Shown here one piece after another: positions 1 to 9,944 of a stretch of DNA of 64,000 bases. Made by a program: the position numbers and the translations under genes. The stretch is from the NCBI RefSeq assembly GCF_011388195.1, contig NZ_CP049990.1:1178001-1242000 (forward strand), in the 5' to 3' direction. The notes beneath the pieces were generated by a model that saw only the letters and a program-made list of their open reading frames with translations, ran no database searches and was not told the origin of the DNA. How positions within the stretch are numbered: the first letter of the stretch is position 1; each line of letters starts with the position of its first letter. This DNA is from Pusillimonas sp. DMV24BSW_D (GTDB taxonomy: Bacteria; Pseudomonadota; Gammaproteobacteria; Burkholderiales; Burkholderiaceae_B).

Positions 1-1061
1 AAACATTGCGCGAATGGGTACCACGCCTGGTTGAAAAATTGCAGCGTTTGCCTGAGTTGGCCGAGGTGACCGACGATTTGCAATTAGATGGCCTGGAAAC
101 GCGTTTACTGATCGACAGGGACGCAGCCGCTCGCTTGGGCGTCAGCGTGGCCGATATTGACGAAGCTTTGTACGATGCGTTCGGGCAACGGCAGATATCC
201 ACTATTTTCACCCAATCGGCTCAGTATCGCGTGGTGCTGGAAGTGGCACCGGAATACCGTTCGACGCCGTCGGATTTGGGGCGCATTCATGTGTCTACTG
301 AGTCGGGCGGTACGACCCCGCTTACCAGCGTGGTGAGTGTTGAACCGTCGAATACGTTGTTGTCGATTGGACGCCAGGATCAATTTCCATCGGTCACCGT
401 TTCATTCAATTTGCCCGAAGATGTTGCACTTTCAGATGCGGTGTCGGCAATTGAACAAGCACAGCAAACGCTGAGCATGCCGGCGTCGGTTGAAACGCGT
501 TTTCAGGGCGCGGCCAGGGCGTTTGAAGCATCGTTAAGCAGTACCTTATGGCTGATGCTGGCGGCGGTAATGGTGATGTACATTGTGCTGGGTATCCTGT
601 ATGAAAGCTTCATTCACCCAGTCACAATTCTGTCTACCTTACCCTCGGCAACGGTCGGGGCGTTGGCGGCCTTGTTGCTTACGGGGCGCGACCTGGACAT
701 GATTGGGGTCATCGGCATTATTTTGTTGATTGGGATCGTCAAAAAAAATGCCATTATGATGATCGACTTTGCCCTTGAAGCTGAACGCACACGGGGCCTG
801 GCGCCGCAAGCGGCGATTCACGAGGCGGCGCTGCTCCGTTTTCGTCCGATTCTTATGACGACATTGGCTGCCTTGTTTGCAGCAGTACCGTTGATGTTGG
901 CAACCGGGGCGGGTTCGGAGTTGCGCCAGCCTCTGGGCCTGGTCATGGTGGGCGGCCTGTTGTGCAGTCAGGTGCTTACGCTCTATACAACGCCGGTTAT
1001 TTATTTGATGTTTGATCGACTTGCGCGCCGGCGTCGCGCTTTCCCGGCAGAGGTGACATAG
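1..1061 (+). CDS. RND multidrug efflux permease, MdtB-like (5' truncated by window edge)
   Basis: This is the C-terminal third (about 350 residues) of a resistance-nodulation-division inner-membrane pump, which exports drugs using the proton gradient. The frame is open to the left edge, so the true start lies outside the window and the TTG at 6 is not a real start. Visible are part of the second periplasmic porter domain followed by the last transmembrane block, including the [15 protein letters not shown] segment typical of RND transporters. It overlaps the next gene by one base (TAG stop at 1059-1061, GTG start at 1061), so the two are translationally coupled. Two consecutive different RND permeases followed by an outer-membrane channel is the MdtBC/MuxBC arrangement, in which the two permeases form a heterotrimer. 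The membrane-fusion protein (MdtA-like) should lie just upstream. Confidence 0.9.
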   Translation, partial: TLREWVPRLVEKLQRLPELAEVTDDLQLDGLETRLLIDRDAAARLGVSVADIDEALYDAFGQRQISTIFTQSAQYRVVLEVAPEYRSTPSDLGRIHVSTESGGTTPLTSVVSVEPSNTLLSIGRQDQFPSVTVSFNLPEDVALSDAVSAIEQAQQTLSMPASVETRFQGAARAFEASLSSTLWLMLAAVMVMYIVLGILYESFIHPVTILSTLPSATVGALAALLLTGRDLDMIGVIGIILLIGIVKKNAIMMIDFALEAERTRGLAPQAAIHEAALLRFRPILMTTLAALFAAVPLMLATGAGSELRQPLGLVMVGGLLCSQVLTLYTTPVIYLMFDRLARRRRAFPAEVT

Positions 1062-4000
1062 TGCGCTGGTTGACCGTGTTTGTCATGCGTCCGGTAGCCA
1101 CCACTTTGTTGTGCCTGGCGATGGTGATGGCCGGTTTGCTGGCGGCACGCATGTTACCGGTTGCGCCGTTGCCGCAGGTCGACTTTCCCATGATTACGGT
1201 CACAGCCAATATGGCCGGCGCCAGCCCGGAAACCATGGCCTCTAGTGTGGCGATGCCGCTGGAGCAGTCGCTTGGCTCCATTGCCGGGGTCACGGAAATG
1301 AGTTCAAGCAGCTCTGAAGGGTCGACCCGCATCTCGTTGGTGTTCGACCTGAGCCGTGACATTAACAGCGCAGCGCGTGATGTTCAGGCGGCGATTAATG
1401 CGGCTCGTGGCTCTTTGCCGTCAAGCTTGCGCGATAACCCAACTTACAACAAAGTGAACCCGGCTTCTTCACCCATCATGGTGCTGGCGTTAACGTCTGA
1501 AACCGTTACCCAAGGTGAGTTGTATGACTTGGCGTCGACCGTGCTTGCGCAGAAGTTGGCGCAGGTGTCGGGTGTGGGCGAGGTGAGTGTGGGTGGCAGC
1601 GCACTGCCGGCTGTGCGGGTGAGTCTGAACCCGCAGGCATTGGTTGCGGCCGGTGTGGCACTGGACGAGGTTCGCCAGGCACTGAATCAGGCCAACACCT
1701 TGGGGCCTGTAGGGGTCATTGAGAATCATCAGTATCATTGGCAAATCAATTCCGGCAGCCAGATGACCCGCGCCGAACAATACCGGCCGCTTATTGTGGC
1801 CTGGCGCGACGGTGCGCCGATTCGGTTAGACGACGTGGCCAAGGTAGAGGATGGCGTTGAAGATGCATTCAATACCGGTTTTTTTAATGATCGGCAGGCC
1901 GTGTTGTTGGTGATTCGCCGTCAACCCGACGCCAACATTATTGAAACCGTTGACGCCATTCATGCCCAGATGCCTGCGTTTCAAAGTTTGGTGCCGGCAC
2001 AGGTGACTTTGTCAGTTGCGGTTGATCGAACGCCCAGTATTCGTGAGTCTCTTGCCGAAGCGCAATTTACCTTGTTTATTGCCGTCGTTTTAGTGGTGCT
2101 GGTGGTGCTTGTATTCTTGCGTCAGGTTCGGGCGGCGGTGATCCCCAGTATTGTTGTGCCCGCTTCGCTGATTACCACGTTTAGCCTGATGTGGTGGATG
2201 GGGTTTACGTTGAACACCATGTCGTTGATGGCCATGATTGTGGCTGCCGGCTTTGTGGTTGACGATGCCATTGTGGTGCTTGAAAACATCATGCGCTATA
2301 TCGAAAAGGGTTATAACCCGGTGCGCGCCGCCGTTCGAGGTGTGCGTGAAGTGGGGTTTACCGTGGTTGCCATGAGTGTGTCGTTGGTGGCGGTATTTAT
2401 TCCAATTTTGTTGATGGGAGGCATTCCGGGCCGGTTGTTTCGTGAGTTCGCGCTGACGCTTTCAGCCGCCATTCTCGTTTCTCTGGTTTTGTCATTGATT
2501 CTGACGCCCATGATGTGCGCGCGCTGGCTGCGTGCGCAAGACAAGACGCGTGCCGGTGGAAGCGGCGTCAGGCGGCGTGAATCATGGGTGGAGCGCGCGC
2601 TGTTGTCGGTTGGACGTTGGTGTTTGCGCGGTTATCAACGTTCACTCGACTGGGCTTTGGTCCATAGCCGGATCACGCTATTGATTCTGTTGGGCACAAT
2701 AGGGTTGAATGTCTATTTGTATTCGGTCGTGCCGAAGGGTTTTTTCCCACAGCAAGATACCGGGCAGCTGTTGGGGTTCTTCCGCGTTGATCAGGGCACG
2801 TCGTTTCAGGCCATGTTGCCTAAGCTCGAGAAATTCCGGAATGCGTTGCTGAAAGATCCGGCCGTAGACACAGTGACTGGTTTTGCGGGTGGACGAGGGG
2901 GCAGTCATTCCAGTTTTTTGTTGATACAGCTCAAGCCATTTGATGAACGTGATGTGAGTGCCACAGATGTGGTCAACCGGTTGCGTAGTCGATTCAATAA
3001 TGAGCCAGGCGCACGTTTGTTTCTGGTGCCTCAGCAAGACGTTCGTGTTGGAGGGCGTCAGGGGCTGGCGTCATTTGAGTATTCTTTGCTGGCTTCCGAG
3101 CTGGATCTGTTGAAAACATGGTTACCGCGGGTACAGCAGGCCCTGGCGGGTTTACCGGAGTTGGTTGATGTCGAAAGCGACATTGAAGACAAGGGTCGGC
3201 GCGTTGAGTTGATTATTGATCGCGAGACCGCCACAAGGCTGGGGGTGGATATGGCGCTGATTGCCTCGACCTTGAACAACTCGTTCAGCCAGCGACAGGT
3301 ATCCGTTATTTATGGTCCTTTGAATCAGTATCGGGTGGTGATGTCGGTGTTGCCTGAGTATGCCCAGGATGCGGAATCATTAAAGCTAGTTCAGGTCGTC
3401 ACGCAAGACGGCAATCGCGTGCCGCTGGCGTCGTTTACCCGGTTCGAGGTCGGCACCGCGCCGTTGCGTGTGCGTCACCAGGGTTTGCTGGCCGAAGAGT
3501 CGGTTTCGTTCAGCTTGGCGCCGGGGGTGTCGCTGGGCGAGGCAACGCAGGCTATTGAAGACGCGGTGGCTCGGACGGGGCTTCCCACCAATGAACTTCA
3601 AGGCGTGTTTCAAGGGTCGGCGCAAGCGTTGCAGGAATCGTTGGATCAGCAACCGTGGCTTATTTTGGCGGCGCTACTGACCATGTACATTGTGCTGGGC
3701 ATGCTTTACGAAAGTTATATTCATCCGCTGACGATTTTGTCGACGCTGCCGTCAGCGGGCATAGGGGCTCTGCTGGCACTGATGCTGCTGGACTATGAGT
3801 TTTCGTTGATTGCGCTGATCGGTGTGTTTCTATTGATTGGTATCGTGAAAAAGAACGCCATCATGATGGTGGATTTTGCTTTGCATGCTGAACGTCAGCG
3901 TGGCCTGACGCCACGACAAGCCATTTATGAAGCGTGCCTGATCCGTTTTCGCCCCATTATGATGACTACCTTGTCTGCTATTTTCGGGGCTTTGCCGCTG

Positions 4001-4183
4001 GTGTTGGCCACTGGGGCCGGCGTGGAGCTGCGCCAACCACTGGGTATTACCATTGTCGGCGGTCTTGTGTTGAGCCAGGTTTTAACGCTTTATACGACAC
4101 CGGTGGTTTATTTGTATCTGGACCGATTACGGCTTTGGTTCAGGGCAAGACAGGCCAAGCATGCACCTGCAATACAGGAATAA
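1061..4183 (+). CDS. RND multidrug efflux permease, MdtC/MuxC-like
   Basis: A full-length RND permease of 1040 residues, the normal size for the family. The N-terminus has the first membrane helix (MRPVATTLLCLAMVMAG), then porter domains. The proton-relay aspartates sit in the TM4 motif GFVVDDAIVVLENI near residue 400, and the second half has the [20 protein letters not shown] segment near residue 930. The GTG start overlaps the stop of the preceding permease. Two non-identical permeases in tandem indicate a heteromeric MdtBC/MuxBC-type pump rather than an AcrB homotrimer. The outer-membrane channel gene starts 2 bases downstream, so the three genes form one operon. The substrates cannot be read from sequence; members of this group export novobiocin, bile salts and similar amphiphiles. 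Confidence 0.95.
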   Translation: MRWLTVFVMRPVATTLLCLAMVMAGLLAARMLPVAPLPQVDFPMITVTANMAGASPETMASSVAMPLEQSLGSIAGVTEMSSSSSEGSTRISLVFDLSRDINSAARDVQAAINAARGSLPSSLRDNPTYNKVNPASSPIMVLALTSETVTQGELYDLASTVLAQKLAQVSGVGEVSVGGSALPAVRVSLNPQALVAAGVALDEVRQALNQANTLGPVGVIENHQYHWQINSGSQMTRAEQYRPLIVAWRDGAPIRLDDVAKVEDGVEDAFNTGFFNDRQAVLLVIRRQPDANIIETVDAIHAQMPAFQSLVPAQVTLSVAVDRTPSIRESLAEAQFTLFIAVVLVVLVVLVFLRQVRAAVIPSIVVPASLITTFSLMWWMGFTLNTMSLMAMIVAAGFVVDDAIVVLENIMRYIEKGYNPVRAAVRGVREVGFTVVAMSVSLVAVFIPILLMGGIPGRLFREFALTLSAAILVSLVLSLILTPMMCARWLRAQDKTRAGGSGVRRRESWVERALLSVGRWCLRGYQRSLDWALVHSRITLLILLGTIGLNVYLYSVVPKGFFPQQDTGQLLGFFRVDQGTSFQAMLPKLEKFRNALLKDPAVDTVTGFAGGRGGSHSSFLLIQLKPFDERDVSATDVVNRLRSRFNNEPGARLFLVPQQDVRVGGRQGLASFEYSLLASELDLLKTWLPRVQQALAGLPELVDVESDIEDKGRRVELIIDRETATRLGVDMALIASTLNNSFSQRQVSVIYGPLNQYRVVMSVLPEYAQDAESLKLVQVVTQDGNRVPLASFTRFEVGTAPLRVRHQGLLAEESVSFSLAPGVSLGEATQAIEDAVARTGLPTNELQGVFQGSAQALQESLDQQPWLILAALLTMYIVLGMLYESYIHPLTILSTLPSAGIGALLALMLLDYEFSLIALIGVFLLIGIVKKNAIMMVDFALHAERQRGLTPRQAIYEACLIRFRPIMMTTLSAIFGALPLVLATGAGVELRQPLGITIVGGLVLSQVLTLYTTPVVYLYLDRLRLWFRARQAKHAPAIQE

Positions 4184-4185
4184 CA

Positions 4186-5589
4186 ATGGAAAGAGCTAAA
4201 TGGTTTTTGGCGACCTTATTGACGCTGACAATGGCGGGATGCGCCGTGGGTCCGGATTACACGGAGCCCGGTGTTGAACTGGGTCAACAGTATGAAAATC
4301 AGCAAGGTTGGGTGCGCGCACAACCCAATGCTGCGGCACTTCGCGCTGATTGGTGGACGCTTTTCGATGACCCCGTACTGAACGGATTGATGGATGAGGT
4401 GCTGGTCAATAATCAAACGATTGCCCAGTTCGAAGCGCAGTATCGGCAAGCGCAGGCCTTATTGCGTGAAAGCGAAGCCCAGTTTTTTCCTTCGGTGAAT
4501 GCCAATGCAGGCTTTACCCGATCGGGTTCCGGTTCGGAGGGGGTGTCGCAACAGTATCGTTTGGCGGGTACGGTAAGTTGGGAGCCGGACTTATGGGGGC
4601 GCATTCGACGTACGGTAGAGGCGGAATCAGCGCAACTGCAGGCCAGTGAGGCAGAGTTGGCGGGTACCCGGTTAAGCGTGCAGTCCACTTTGGCCCAAAC
4701 CTATTTCCGCTTACGTTCGTTCGATGCCGAGTTGCGGTTATACGAGCAAACGGTTGAGGCTTATCGTCGCTCCCTGCAAACAACAGAGAACCGGCTGAAC
4801 GTCGGAGTCGCAGCCCAACTCGATGTTGAGTCGGCGCGTGTGCAATTGAATAACGCATTAACCCAGCAACAAGCGCTGCGACGTCAGCGGGCGCAGCTGG
4901 AAAATGCGATGGCGGTTTTACTTGGCAAGCCACCCTCACAATTTTCGTTGCCGTCCGAGCCCGTATCGGTTGCCGTTCCGAGCATTCCTGCGGGCTTGCC
5001 GTCCGAGCTCTTGCAGCGTCGACCTGATATTGCGTCGGCCGAGCGGCAAGTGGCTGCGGCCAATGCGCAAATAGGTGTGGCGCAGTCGGCCTGGTTCCCT
5101 AACTTAACTTTAACGGCCGAGGGCGGTTATAGGGCGGGCCAATGGGCGCAGTGGTTAAGTGCGCCTTTTAGTTTTTGGTCGCTTGGTCCGGCGTTGGCGA
5201 TGACAATCTTTGATGGTGGAGCGCGCGAAGCCCGAATAGAACAAGCGCGTGCAGGTTATGAGGCTCAGGTTGCTGTGTACAGGCAGACGGTGTTGACTGC
5301 ATTACGGGAAGTTGAGGACTATCTGGTTGATCTGAATAGTTTGGCGCGCGAACAGCAGAGCCAGCAGCGGGCGCTGGATGCGGCAAGAGCGTCATTGCGC
5401 TTAACGCTGAACCAGTATGACGCAGGCCTGATCGATTATCTGAGTGTCGTGCAAGTTGAAACGACCGCCCTGGCGGCTGAGCGTGCTTCATTATCTTTAA
5501 GCGCCGATCGTCTTGTTGCTGCGGTGCAGTTAATTGCCGCGCTGGGTGGGGGGTGGCAACAGCCTACTCCGGCAGAAGTCCGCGAATAG
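4186..5589 (+). CDS. Outer-membrane efflux lipoprotein, NodT/OprM family
   Basis: Outer-membrane channel partner of the RND pump just upstream. The ATG at 4186 is chosen because it begins a lipoprotein signal peptide (MERAKWFLATLLTLTMAGC) with the lipobox Cys at residue 19; the frame stays open upstream into mdtC but has no use there. The product is 467 residues, the family norm. It has the CAVGPDYTEP start of mature NodT proteins, two repeated TolC-like helical halves, and the LLQRRPDIASAERQ segment characteristic of the family. It starts 2 bases after mdtC stops. Its 3' end overlaps the 3' end of the convergent Nudix gene by 26 bases, so no terminator fits between them. Confidence 0.93.
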   Translation: MERAKWFLATLLTLTMAGCAVGPDYTEPGVELGQQYENQQGWVRAQPNAAALRADWWTLFDDPVLNGLMDEVLVNNQTIAQFEAQYRQAQALLRESEAQFFPSVNANAGFTRSGSGSEGVSQQYRLAGTVSWEPDLWGRIRRTVEAESAQLQASEAELAGTRLSVQSTLAQTYFRLRSFDAELRLYEQTVEAYRRSLQTTENRLNVGVAAQLDVESARVQLNNALTQQQALRRQRAQLENAMAVLLGKPPSQFSLPSEPVSVAVPSIPAGLPSELLQRRPDIASAERQVAAANAQIGVAQSAWFPNLTLTAEGGYRAGQWAQWLSAPFSFWSLGPALAMTIFDGGAREARIEQARAGYEAQVAVYRQTVLTALREVEDYLVDLNSLAREQQSQQRALDAARASLRLTLNQYDAGLIDYLSVVQVETTALAAERASLSLSADRLVAAVQLIAALGGGWQQPTPAEVRE

Positions 5590-6529
5590 CGGCAATGCCG
5601 TGGGCTCCGTGTTCTTGCGCTATTGCCATGGTTTGGTCAGACTGCCCGCCAATGGCAAAAACCGGACGCCCCGCTTGGCCTGCCAGTTCGGCAAATTGTG
5701 CCCAGCCCATGGCGCTTTCCAGGGGGTGAGAGGGGGTGGGGCATACATGACCCAAGACAACAAAGTCGGCATCAAGCTGCTTTGTCTGTTCCAGTTCGGC
5801 CTGGTTGTGAACGGAAACCCCGCATAGATACTGTTCGGGAAATACATCCCTTTTGAAACTGTGCATGTCTTGCGCCCGAAGATGAACGCCGTCGGCTTGT
5901 GCCCACCATGCCTGAGGGTGAACACTGTTTAGCAAGCATTGCGCCCCCGCCGCCCGGCAAACAGCCAGAACATTTTCAAAAGCCTGATGCAGGGAGCCGG
6001 CGTGCCCGGATGCCGCCCATTCGGGTTCACGAAACTGAACCAGGCGGACGCCGCGATTAATAGCTTTTTTGAGTTTTGCCAAATAGGGTTCGAGGTTTTC
6101 AGGATGTTGAATACCTGTGATGAGGTATTGGGAAGGCAGTTTCAGCCAACGCAGTGGGGGTTCGGTGGCCGGCAATAACGGCCCAACCGCTATGGGTGCC
6201 TGCGGATCGACCCAGGCCAGGTTTTGCCCTTCCAGGCCGGTAGGGTTTCCATTCCAACCGGTTACCTTGCAAAACGCCAGGCGCACGATGTTTTTTGGGT
6301 ACTCATGGACATACGTCACCCACGGTGTCGCGTGGGTCACTTCAATGTCCAGTTCTTCCTTTAACTCTCGCGCCAGGGCCTGCAGAACGGTTTCCCCGGC
6401 CTCGATTTTCCCCCCCGGCAGTTCCCACCAGCCCGGCCACGGTTTGTCGGCGGGCCGTTGGCCCAGCAATAGGGCGCCATCGGGTTTCAAAATCAGGCCG
6501 GCGGCGACATCAATAAAAGGTTTAGACAT
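5564..6529 (-). CDS. Nudix hydrolase (MutT-like) fused to a ThiE-like domain
   Basis: A 321-residue two-domain protein. Residues about 1-130 form a Nudix domain with a Nudix box GGKIEAGET...RELKEEL, resembling MutT, which hydrolyses 8-oxo-dGTP to sanitise the nucleotide pool. Residues about 140-321 resemble thiamine-phosphate synthase (TIM barrel, with VQFREPEW, DGVHLRAQD and FAIGGQ segments). This fusion is known in beta- and gammaproteobacteria; the role of the ThiE-like half is unclear, and a genuine thiE lies at 54350. The start at 6529 (MSKPFIDVAAG) is chosen because the Nudix fold begins there; upstream in-frame sequence overlaps the preceding gene and has no domain. The start overlaps the stop of the DUF815 gene by 8 bases, so the two are coupled. 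Confidence 0.88.
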   Translation of the reverse strand: MSKPFIDVAAGLILKPDGALLLGQRPADKPWPGWWELPGGKIEAGETVLQALARELKEELDIEVTHATPWVTYVHEYPKNIVRLAFCKVTGWNGNPTGLEGQNLAWVDPQAPIAVGPLLPATEPPLRWLKLPSQYLITGIQHPENLEPYLAKLKKAINRGVRLVQFREPEWAASGHAGSLHQAFENVLAVCRAAGAQCLLNSVHPQAWWAQADGVHLRAQDMHSFKRDVFPEQYLCGVSVHNQAELEQTKQLDADFVVLGHVCPTPSHPLESAMGWAQFAELAGQAGRPVFAIGGQSDQTMAIAQEHGAHGIAAIRGLLPE

Positions 6530-7403
6530 GACGGGCTGCCCAATCTTTGGCGAATTGATGGGCCACACGGCCCGAGCGCGACCCCCTTTCCAGTGCCCAC
6601 TGCAGGGCCTCCAGGCGGCATGCCTCGATGTCGGACGCCGGGCAGCCGAGCTCGTGCAACCAATGATGCACGATGTCCAGGTAATCATCTTGCTTGAATG
6701 GATAAAACGACAGCCAAATACCGAAGCGCTCAGATAAGGAAATTTTCTCTTCAACGGTTTCGCCGGGATGAATTTCTCCATCCGGCTGGTGCTTGGCTTC
6801 AAGGTTTTCGCTCATGTATTCAGGCATCAGGTGGCGCCGGTTTGAGGTGGCGTAAATTAAAACGTTGTCGCCTGAGTCGTTAATTGAGCCATCAAGCACT
6901 GATTTCAGTGCCTTGTAGCCGGCTTCGCCCTCTTCAAAAGACAGGTCGTCGCAGAAAATAATGAATTTTTCCGGACGCGCGCGAACCTGTTCCACAATGT
7001 CGCTCAGGTCGGACAGGTCGGACTTATCGACCTCAATAAGTCTGAGTCCCTGGTTGGCATAAAGGGCAAGCATGGCTTTGACCAAAGAACTTTTTCCAGT
7101 GCCTCGTGCGCCGGTCATGAGCACATTGTTCGCGGGTTTGCCGGCTAAAAAGAAGCGGGTGTTGCGGTCGATAACGCCTTTCTGACGCTCAATATGCTGG
7201 AGATCGTTGGTTTTTATTTTCGAGATATTGTGCACGGCATCGAGCCAGCCGCGGCTGCCGCGTTTGCGCCAGCGATAGGCATGGGCCGACCAATCGACCT
7301 CGGGGGGCGCCGGTGGCAGCCAGGCCTCCAGTTGCGCAAGAACACGGTTGGCCCGCTGCATGAGCGAGGCCAGGTCGACATTGTTTGCAGTGTTTTCCGG
7401 CAT
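6522..7403 (-). CDS. DUF815-family AAA ATPase
   Basis: A 293-residue P-loop ATPase of the DUF815 family. The Walker A motif GARGTGKSS lies near residue 122 and a Walker B-like IIFCDDLSFE near residue 170. The IYATSNRRHL segment near residue 205 is a typical AAA sensor region. The protein probably remodels another protein or complex, but its cellular target is not established. It is followed on the same strand by the Nudix-ThiE fusion with an 8-base overlap, an arrangement common in Burkholderiales. It is divergent from ispB. Confidence 0.88.
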   Translation of the reverse strand: MPENTANNVDLASLMQRANRVLAQLEAWLPPAPPEVDWSAHAYRWRKRGSRGWLDAVHNISKIKTNDLQHIERQKGVIDRNTRFFLAGKPANNVLMTGARGTGKSSLVKAMLALYANQGLRLIEVDKSDLSDLSDIVEQVRARPEKFIIFCDDLSFEEGEAGYKALKSVLDGSINDSGDNVLIYATSNRRHLMPEYMSENLEAKHQPDGEIHPGETVEEKISLSERFGIWLSFYPFKQDDYLDIVHHWLHELGCPASDIEACRLEALQWALERGSRSGRVAHQFAKDWAARHV

Positions 7404-7540
7404 AGTGTGCTTCTTGATCAGTATCTCGACAAACCCGCATTATCGCCAATTTTGAGCCTGTCATGCGAACGGGTCGCATGACACCGTATAATCAAGGACT
7501 TGGCTTTTCCGCCGTTTTATCCAAATATTTTGAGTTTGCC

Positions 7541-8506
7541 TTGAATATCTCCGAGTTGCTCAGCCCCATTAACGAAGACATGAAAGCCGTCGATGCGGTT
7601 ATTCGGGAACGCCTGAACTCCGATGTCGTACTTATTCGTACCGTTGGTGATTACATTATTCAGGCCGGTGGCAAGCGTATGCGGCCGGCCATGCTGCTGA
7701 TGGTGGCGCGGGCGCTGGGATACGAAGGGGCCATGCATCATTTGCTGGCGGCGGTGGTTGAGTTCATTCATACATCCACTTTGTTGCACGACGATGTTGT
7801 CGACGAATCCGACTTGCGGCGCGGCCGTAGCACCGCTAATGCGGTATTCGGTAATGCGGCCAGTGTACTGGTGGGCGATTACCTGTATTCGCGTTCTTTT
7901 GAAATGATGGTGGAGGCCGACTCCATGCGGGTGATGCAGGTTTTTTCCAAAGCCACCACCATTATTGCCGAGGGCGAGGTGTTGCAGTTGTTGAATGTGC
8001 ACGACCCCGACGTGTCGCTGGAGCGTTACTTGCAGGTGGTGCGTTATAAAACAGCCAAGTTGTTTGAAGCCGCAGCACAGGTGGGTGCGATTGTGGCGCA
8101 TGCCTCACCCGAACAAGAAGCGGCTGCGGCGGCCTATGGCCGGCATATCGGTACGGCCTTCCAGTTAATCGACGACGTGCTTGATTACGAAGGTGACGCC
8201 GCCGCATTGGGTAAAAATGTGGGCGATGATTTACGTGAAGGCAAGCCTACATTGCCGTTGATTCGTGCCATGGAGGTAGGGTCGGCGCAGCAGCGGGCGC
8301 TTATTCAGGAAGCCATTCGTACCGGCGACGGCGATTTCGCGGCTGTGGCGCATGCTATTCAGGAAACCGATGCCTTGCAGTACACACGTGAAACGGCCGT
8401 GGAAGAAGCCGAGCTGGCGCGCCAGCAGCTTGGTTTGTTTCCTGCTTCTGCGGCGCAGGAATCTTTGCTAAAATTCTGCTCGTTTGCTGTTGATCGCGAC
8501 CGCTGA
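7541..8506 (+). CDS. ispB: Octaprenyl diphosphate synthase
   Basis: Trans-prenyltransferase that lengthens farnesyl diphosphate with isopentenyl units to make the ubiquinone side chain. Both aspartate-rich motifs are visible: the first in LLHDDVVDESDLRRG and the second in QLIDDVLDYEGD. The GGKRMRP motif is near the N-terminus. The start is uncertain. The frame is open from an ATG at 7463, but family members begin just before the segment xISELLSPINEDMKAVDA, which fits the TTG at 7541 (321 residues). Neither start has a strong Shine-Dalgarno. A terminator hairpin spans the stop codon and a tRNA-Pro gene follows at once. The family identification is secure; only the start is in doubt. Confidence 0.92.
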   Translation: MNISELLSPINEDMKAVDAVIRERLNSDVVLIRTVGDYIIQAGGKRMRPAMLLMVARALGYEGAMHHLLAAVVEFIHTSTLLHDDVVDESDLRRGRSTANAVFGNAASVLVGDYLYSRSFEMMVEADSMRVMQVFSKATTIIAEGEVLQLLNVHDPDVSLERYLQVVRYKTAKLFEAAAQVGAIVAHASPEQEAAAAAYGRHIGTAFQLIDDVLDYEGDAAALGKNVGDDLREGKPTLPLIRAMEVGSAQQRALIQEAIRTGDGDFAAVAHAIQETDALQYTRETAVEEAELARQQLGLFPASAAQESLLKFCSFAVDRDR

Positions 8507-8526
8507 ACGGGCGCGATTTTCTTTTG
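8493..8526 (+). terminator. Rho-independent terminator of ispB
   Basis: The arm ATCGCG-a-CCG (8493-8502) pairs with CGG-g-CGCGAT (8508-8517) around a 5-base loop, followed by TTTTCTTTT. The ispB stop codon (8504-8506) lies in the loop. It ends just before the tRNA. Confidence 0.75.
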
Positions 8527-8527
8527 T

Positions 8528-8604
<77 letters not shown>

Positions 8605-8609
8605 TTTTC

Positions 8610-9944
8610 TTATTGTTTTCCCCATTTGCGCATCATGACGGCGACTGGCACGGCAAGTGTCAGCCAAGATAAAACATCCAGCCAGCCGTCTCCCACCAGC
8701 GCGGCTATCAGTCCGACCGCAGTCACAATTGCGATAAAGGTTGGCGCCTGCCACATTTGTCGTATCGTAATGAAGCCCGCACTCTTGTTATCCCGGATTT
8801 TGGCAATGCGTTTTGCGTGCTCCTGTTCGGGCGCGGGATATTCTTGGGCAGGGGCTTTCCGGCCCCGGGCGAGCCAAAGGTAAAGCCCGCTTCCCAGCAG
8901 AATAATGGTGATTATGTCGAGCACCGCCCATAGTATTTTCATTGGCATGCCGCCATAGTCACCAAAATGTAGTGGCTCTGAAAGAAGCAGTGCTGTCATG
9001 TACCAGGGTAGAGGGCGGTTGTCGGTAACCTGCAGCGTTTGCGCATCAACCAATACTGGTTTAAGCAGGCGTGATGTAAGCGGTTCGGTGCCACGCATGA
9101 ATACTGCGTAGTGGTGCGGGCTCGACAACCCTGATCCGGGAAAGGCAACGAAACCCAGTTGCATGTTCGGCTCGATTTTTTGGGCGGCACGAACGGCTTG
9201 TTCCAACGAGCCGGGATTCGTGACGGCTGGGCTACCTTCATAGGGCGCAATCATTTCAGCCATTTGATCGGCTCGCCACGCACTAATGATCAAATCCGCC
9301 CAAGTGTTGATCATACCGGTGGCGCCGACGGTACCTACCCAGACGATGGTGATAATGCCCAATAAGTTATGCAGGTCCAACCATTTAAGACGGGTAGTGC
9401 GATTGCGACGTACCTCGCCAAAGCGCAGACGTCGCATGAAAGGGGCGTACAGTACCACACCCGATACGATTGCCACAAGCAACAATAAGCCCATAAAGCC
9501 CAGGAACAGTTTTCCGGGTAACCCGGCGAACATATCGGTGTGTAGTTGCAGCATGACGGACATGAAGCCGCTTTGCCGCGCTTCCGGATCGAGTATTTTG
9601 GCGGTGTAGTAGTCCACCGTGACCGATGTGCGGCCACCTTCGCCTGCGACCGTGTCAGCAAGGTTGACATACCAGAAGCCGTCGTCAGTGATATCGCCAA
9701 GGAACATGATGGCTTTATCCGGAGCTTGTGATTTCGCCGCGGCAACGACTTCATCCAGATTTGCCATGGGCAGGCCGCTGGCTGCCGTTGTGTGTGGCGT
9801 CGCGTCGGTAAGCCAATGATCAATCTCATGCTCAAAGATCAGTGGCAAGCCGGTGATGCAAAGCATCAAGATAAAAATCGTGGAGATCAGGCTGGTCCAT
9901 TTATGCACGAAAGACCAACTACGCAACGCCTTCGCCGATAACAT
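8610..9944 (-). CDS. PepSY-associated transmembrane protein (iron-regulated, PiuB/YwjE-like)
   Basis: A 444-residue inner-membrane protein. It has an N-terminal membrane anchor (KWTSLISTIFILMLCITGLPLIF), periplasmic PepSY-type regions (about residues 45-130 and 230-330), several middle helices around 150-215, and helices near the C-terminus. The first helix carries the conserved WxSxxST.. and ITGLPLIF features of PepSY-TM proteins. Family members are usually co-regulated with TonB-dependent siderophore receptors, and some reduce or strip iron from imported ferric siderophore. It is divergent from such a receptor across a 400-base AT-rich region, so a role in iron uptake is inferred from context. 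The biochemical activity is not shown by the sequence. Confidence 0.85.
   Translation of the reverse strand: MLSAKALRSWSFVHKWTSLISTIFILMLCITGLPLIFEHEIDHWLTDATPHTTAASGLPMANLDEVVAAAKSQAPDKAIMFLGDITDDGFWYVNLADTVAGEGGRTSVTVDYYTAKILDPEARQSGFMSVMLQLHTDMFAGLPGKLFLGFMGLLLLVAIVSGVVLYAPFMRRLRFGEVRRNRTTRLKWLDLHNLLGIITIVWVGTVGATGMINTWADLIISAWRADQMAEMIAPYEGSPAVTNPGSLEQAVRAAQKIEPNMQLGFVAFPGSGLSSPHHYAVFMRGTEPLTSRLLKPVLVDAQTLQVTDNRPLPWYMTALLLSEPLHFGDYGGMPMKILWAVLDIITIILLGSGLYLWLARGRKAPAQEYPAPEQEHAKRIAKIRDNKSAGFITIRQMWQAPTFIAIVTAVGLIAALVGDGWLDVLSWLTLAVPVAVMMRKWGKQ

Noticed and set aside
6117-6737. 206-residue open frame on the + strand
   Set aside because: Lies antisense to the Nudix and DUF815 genes, has no recognisable domain and no Shine-Dalgarno; a shadow of the real genes.
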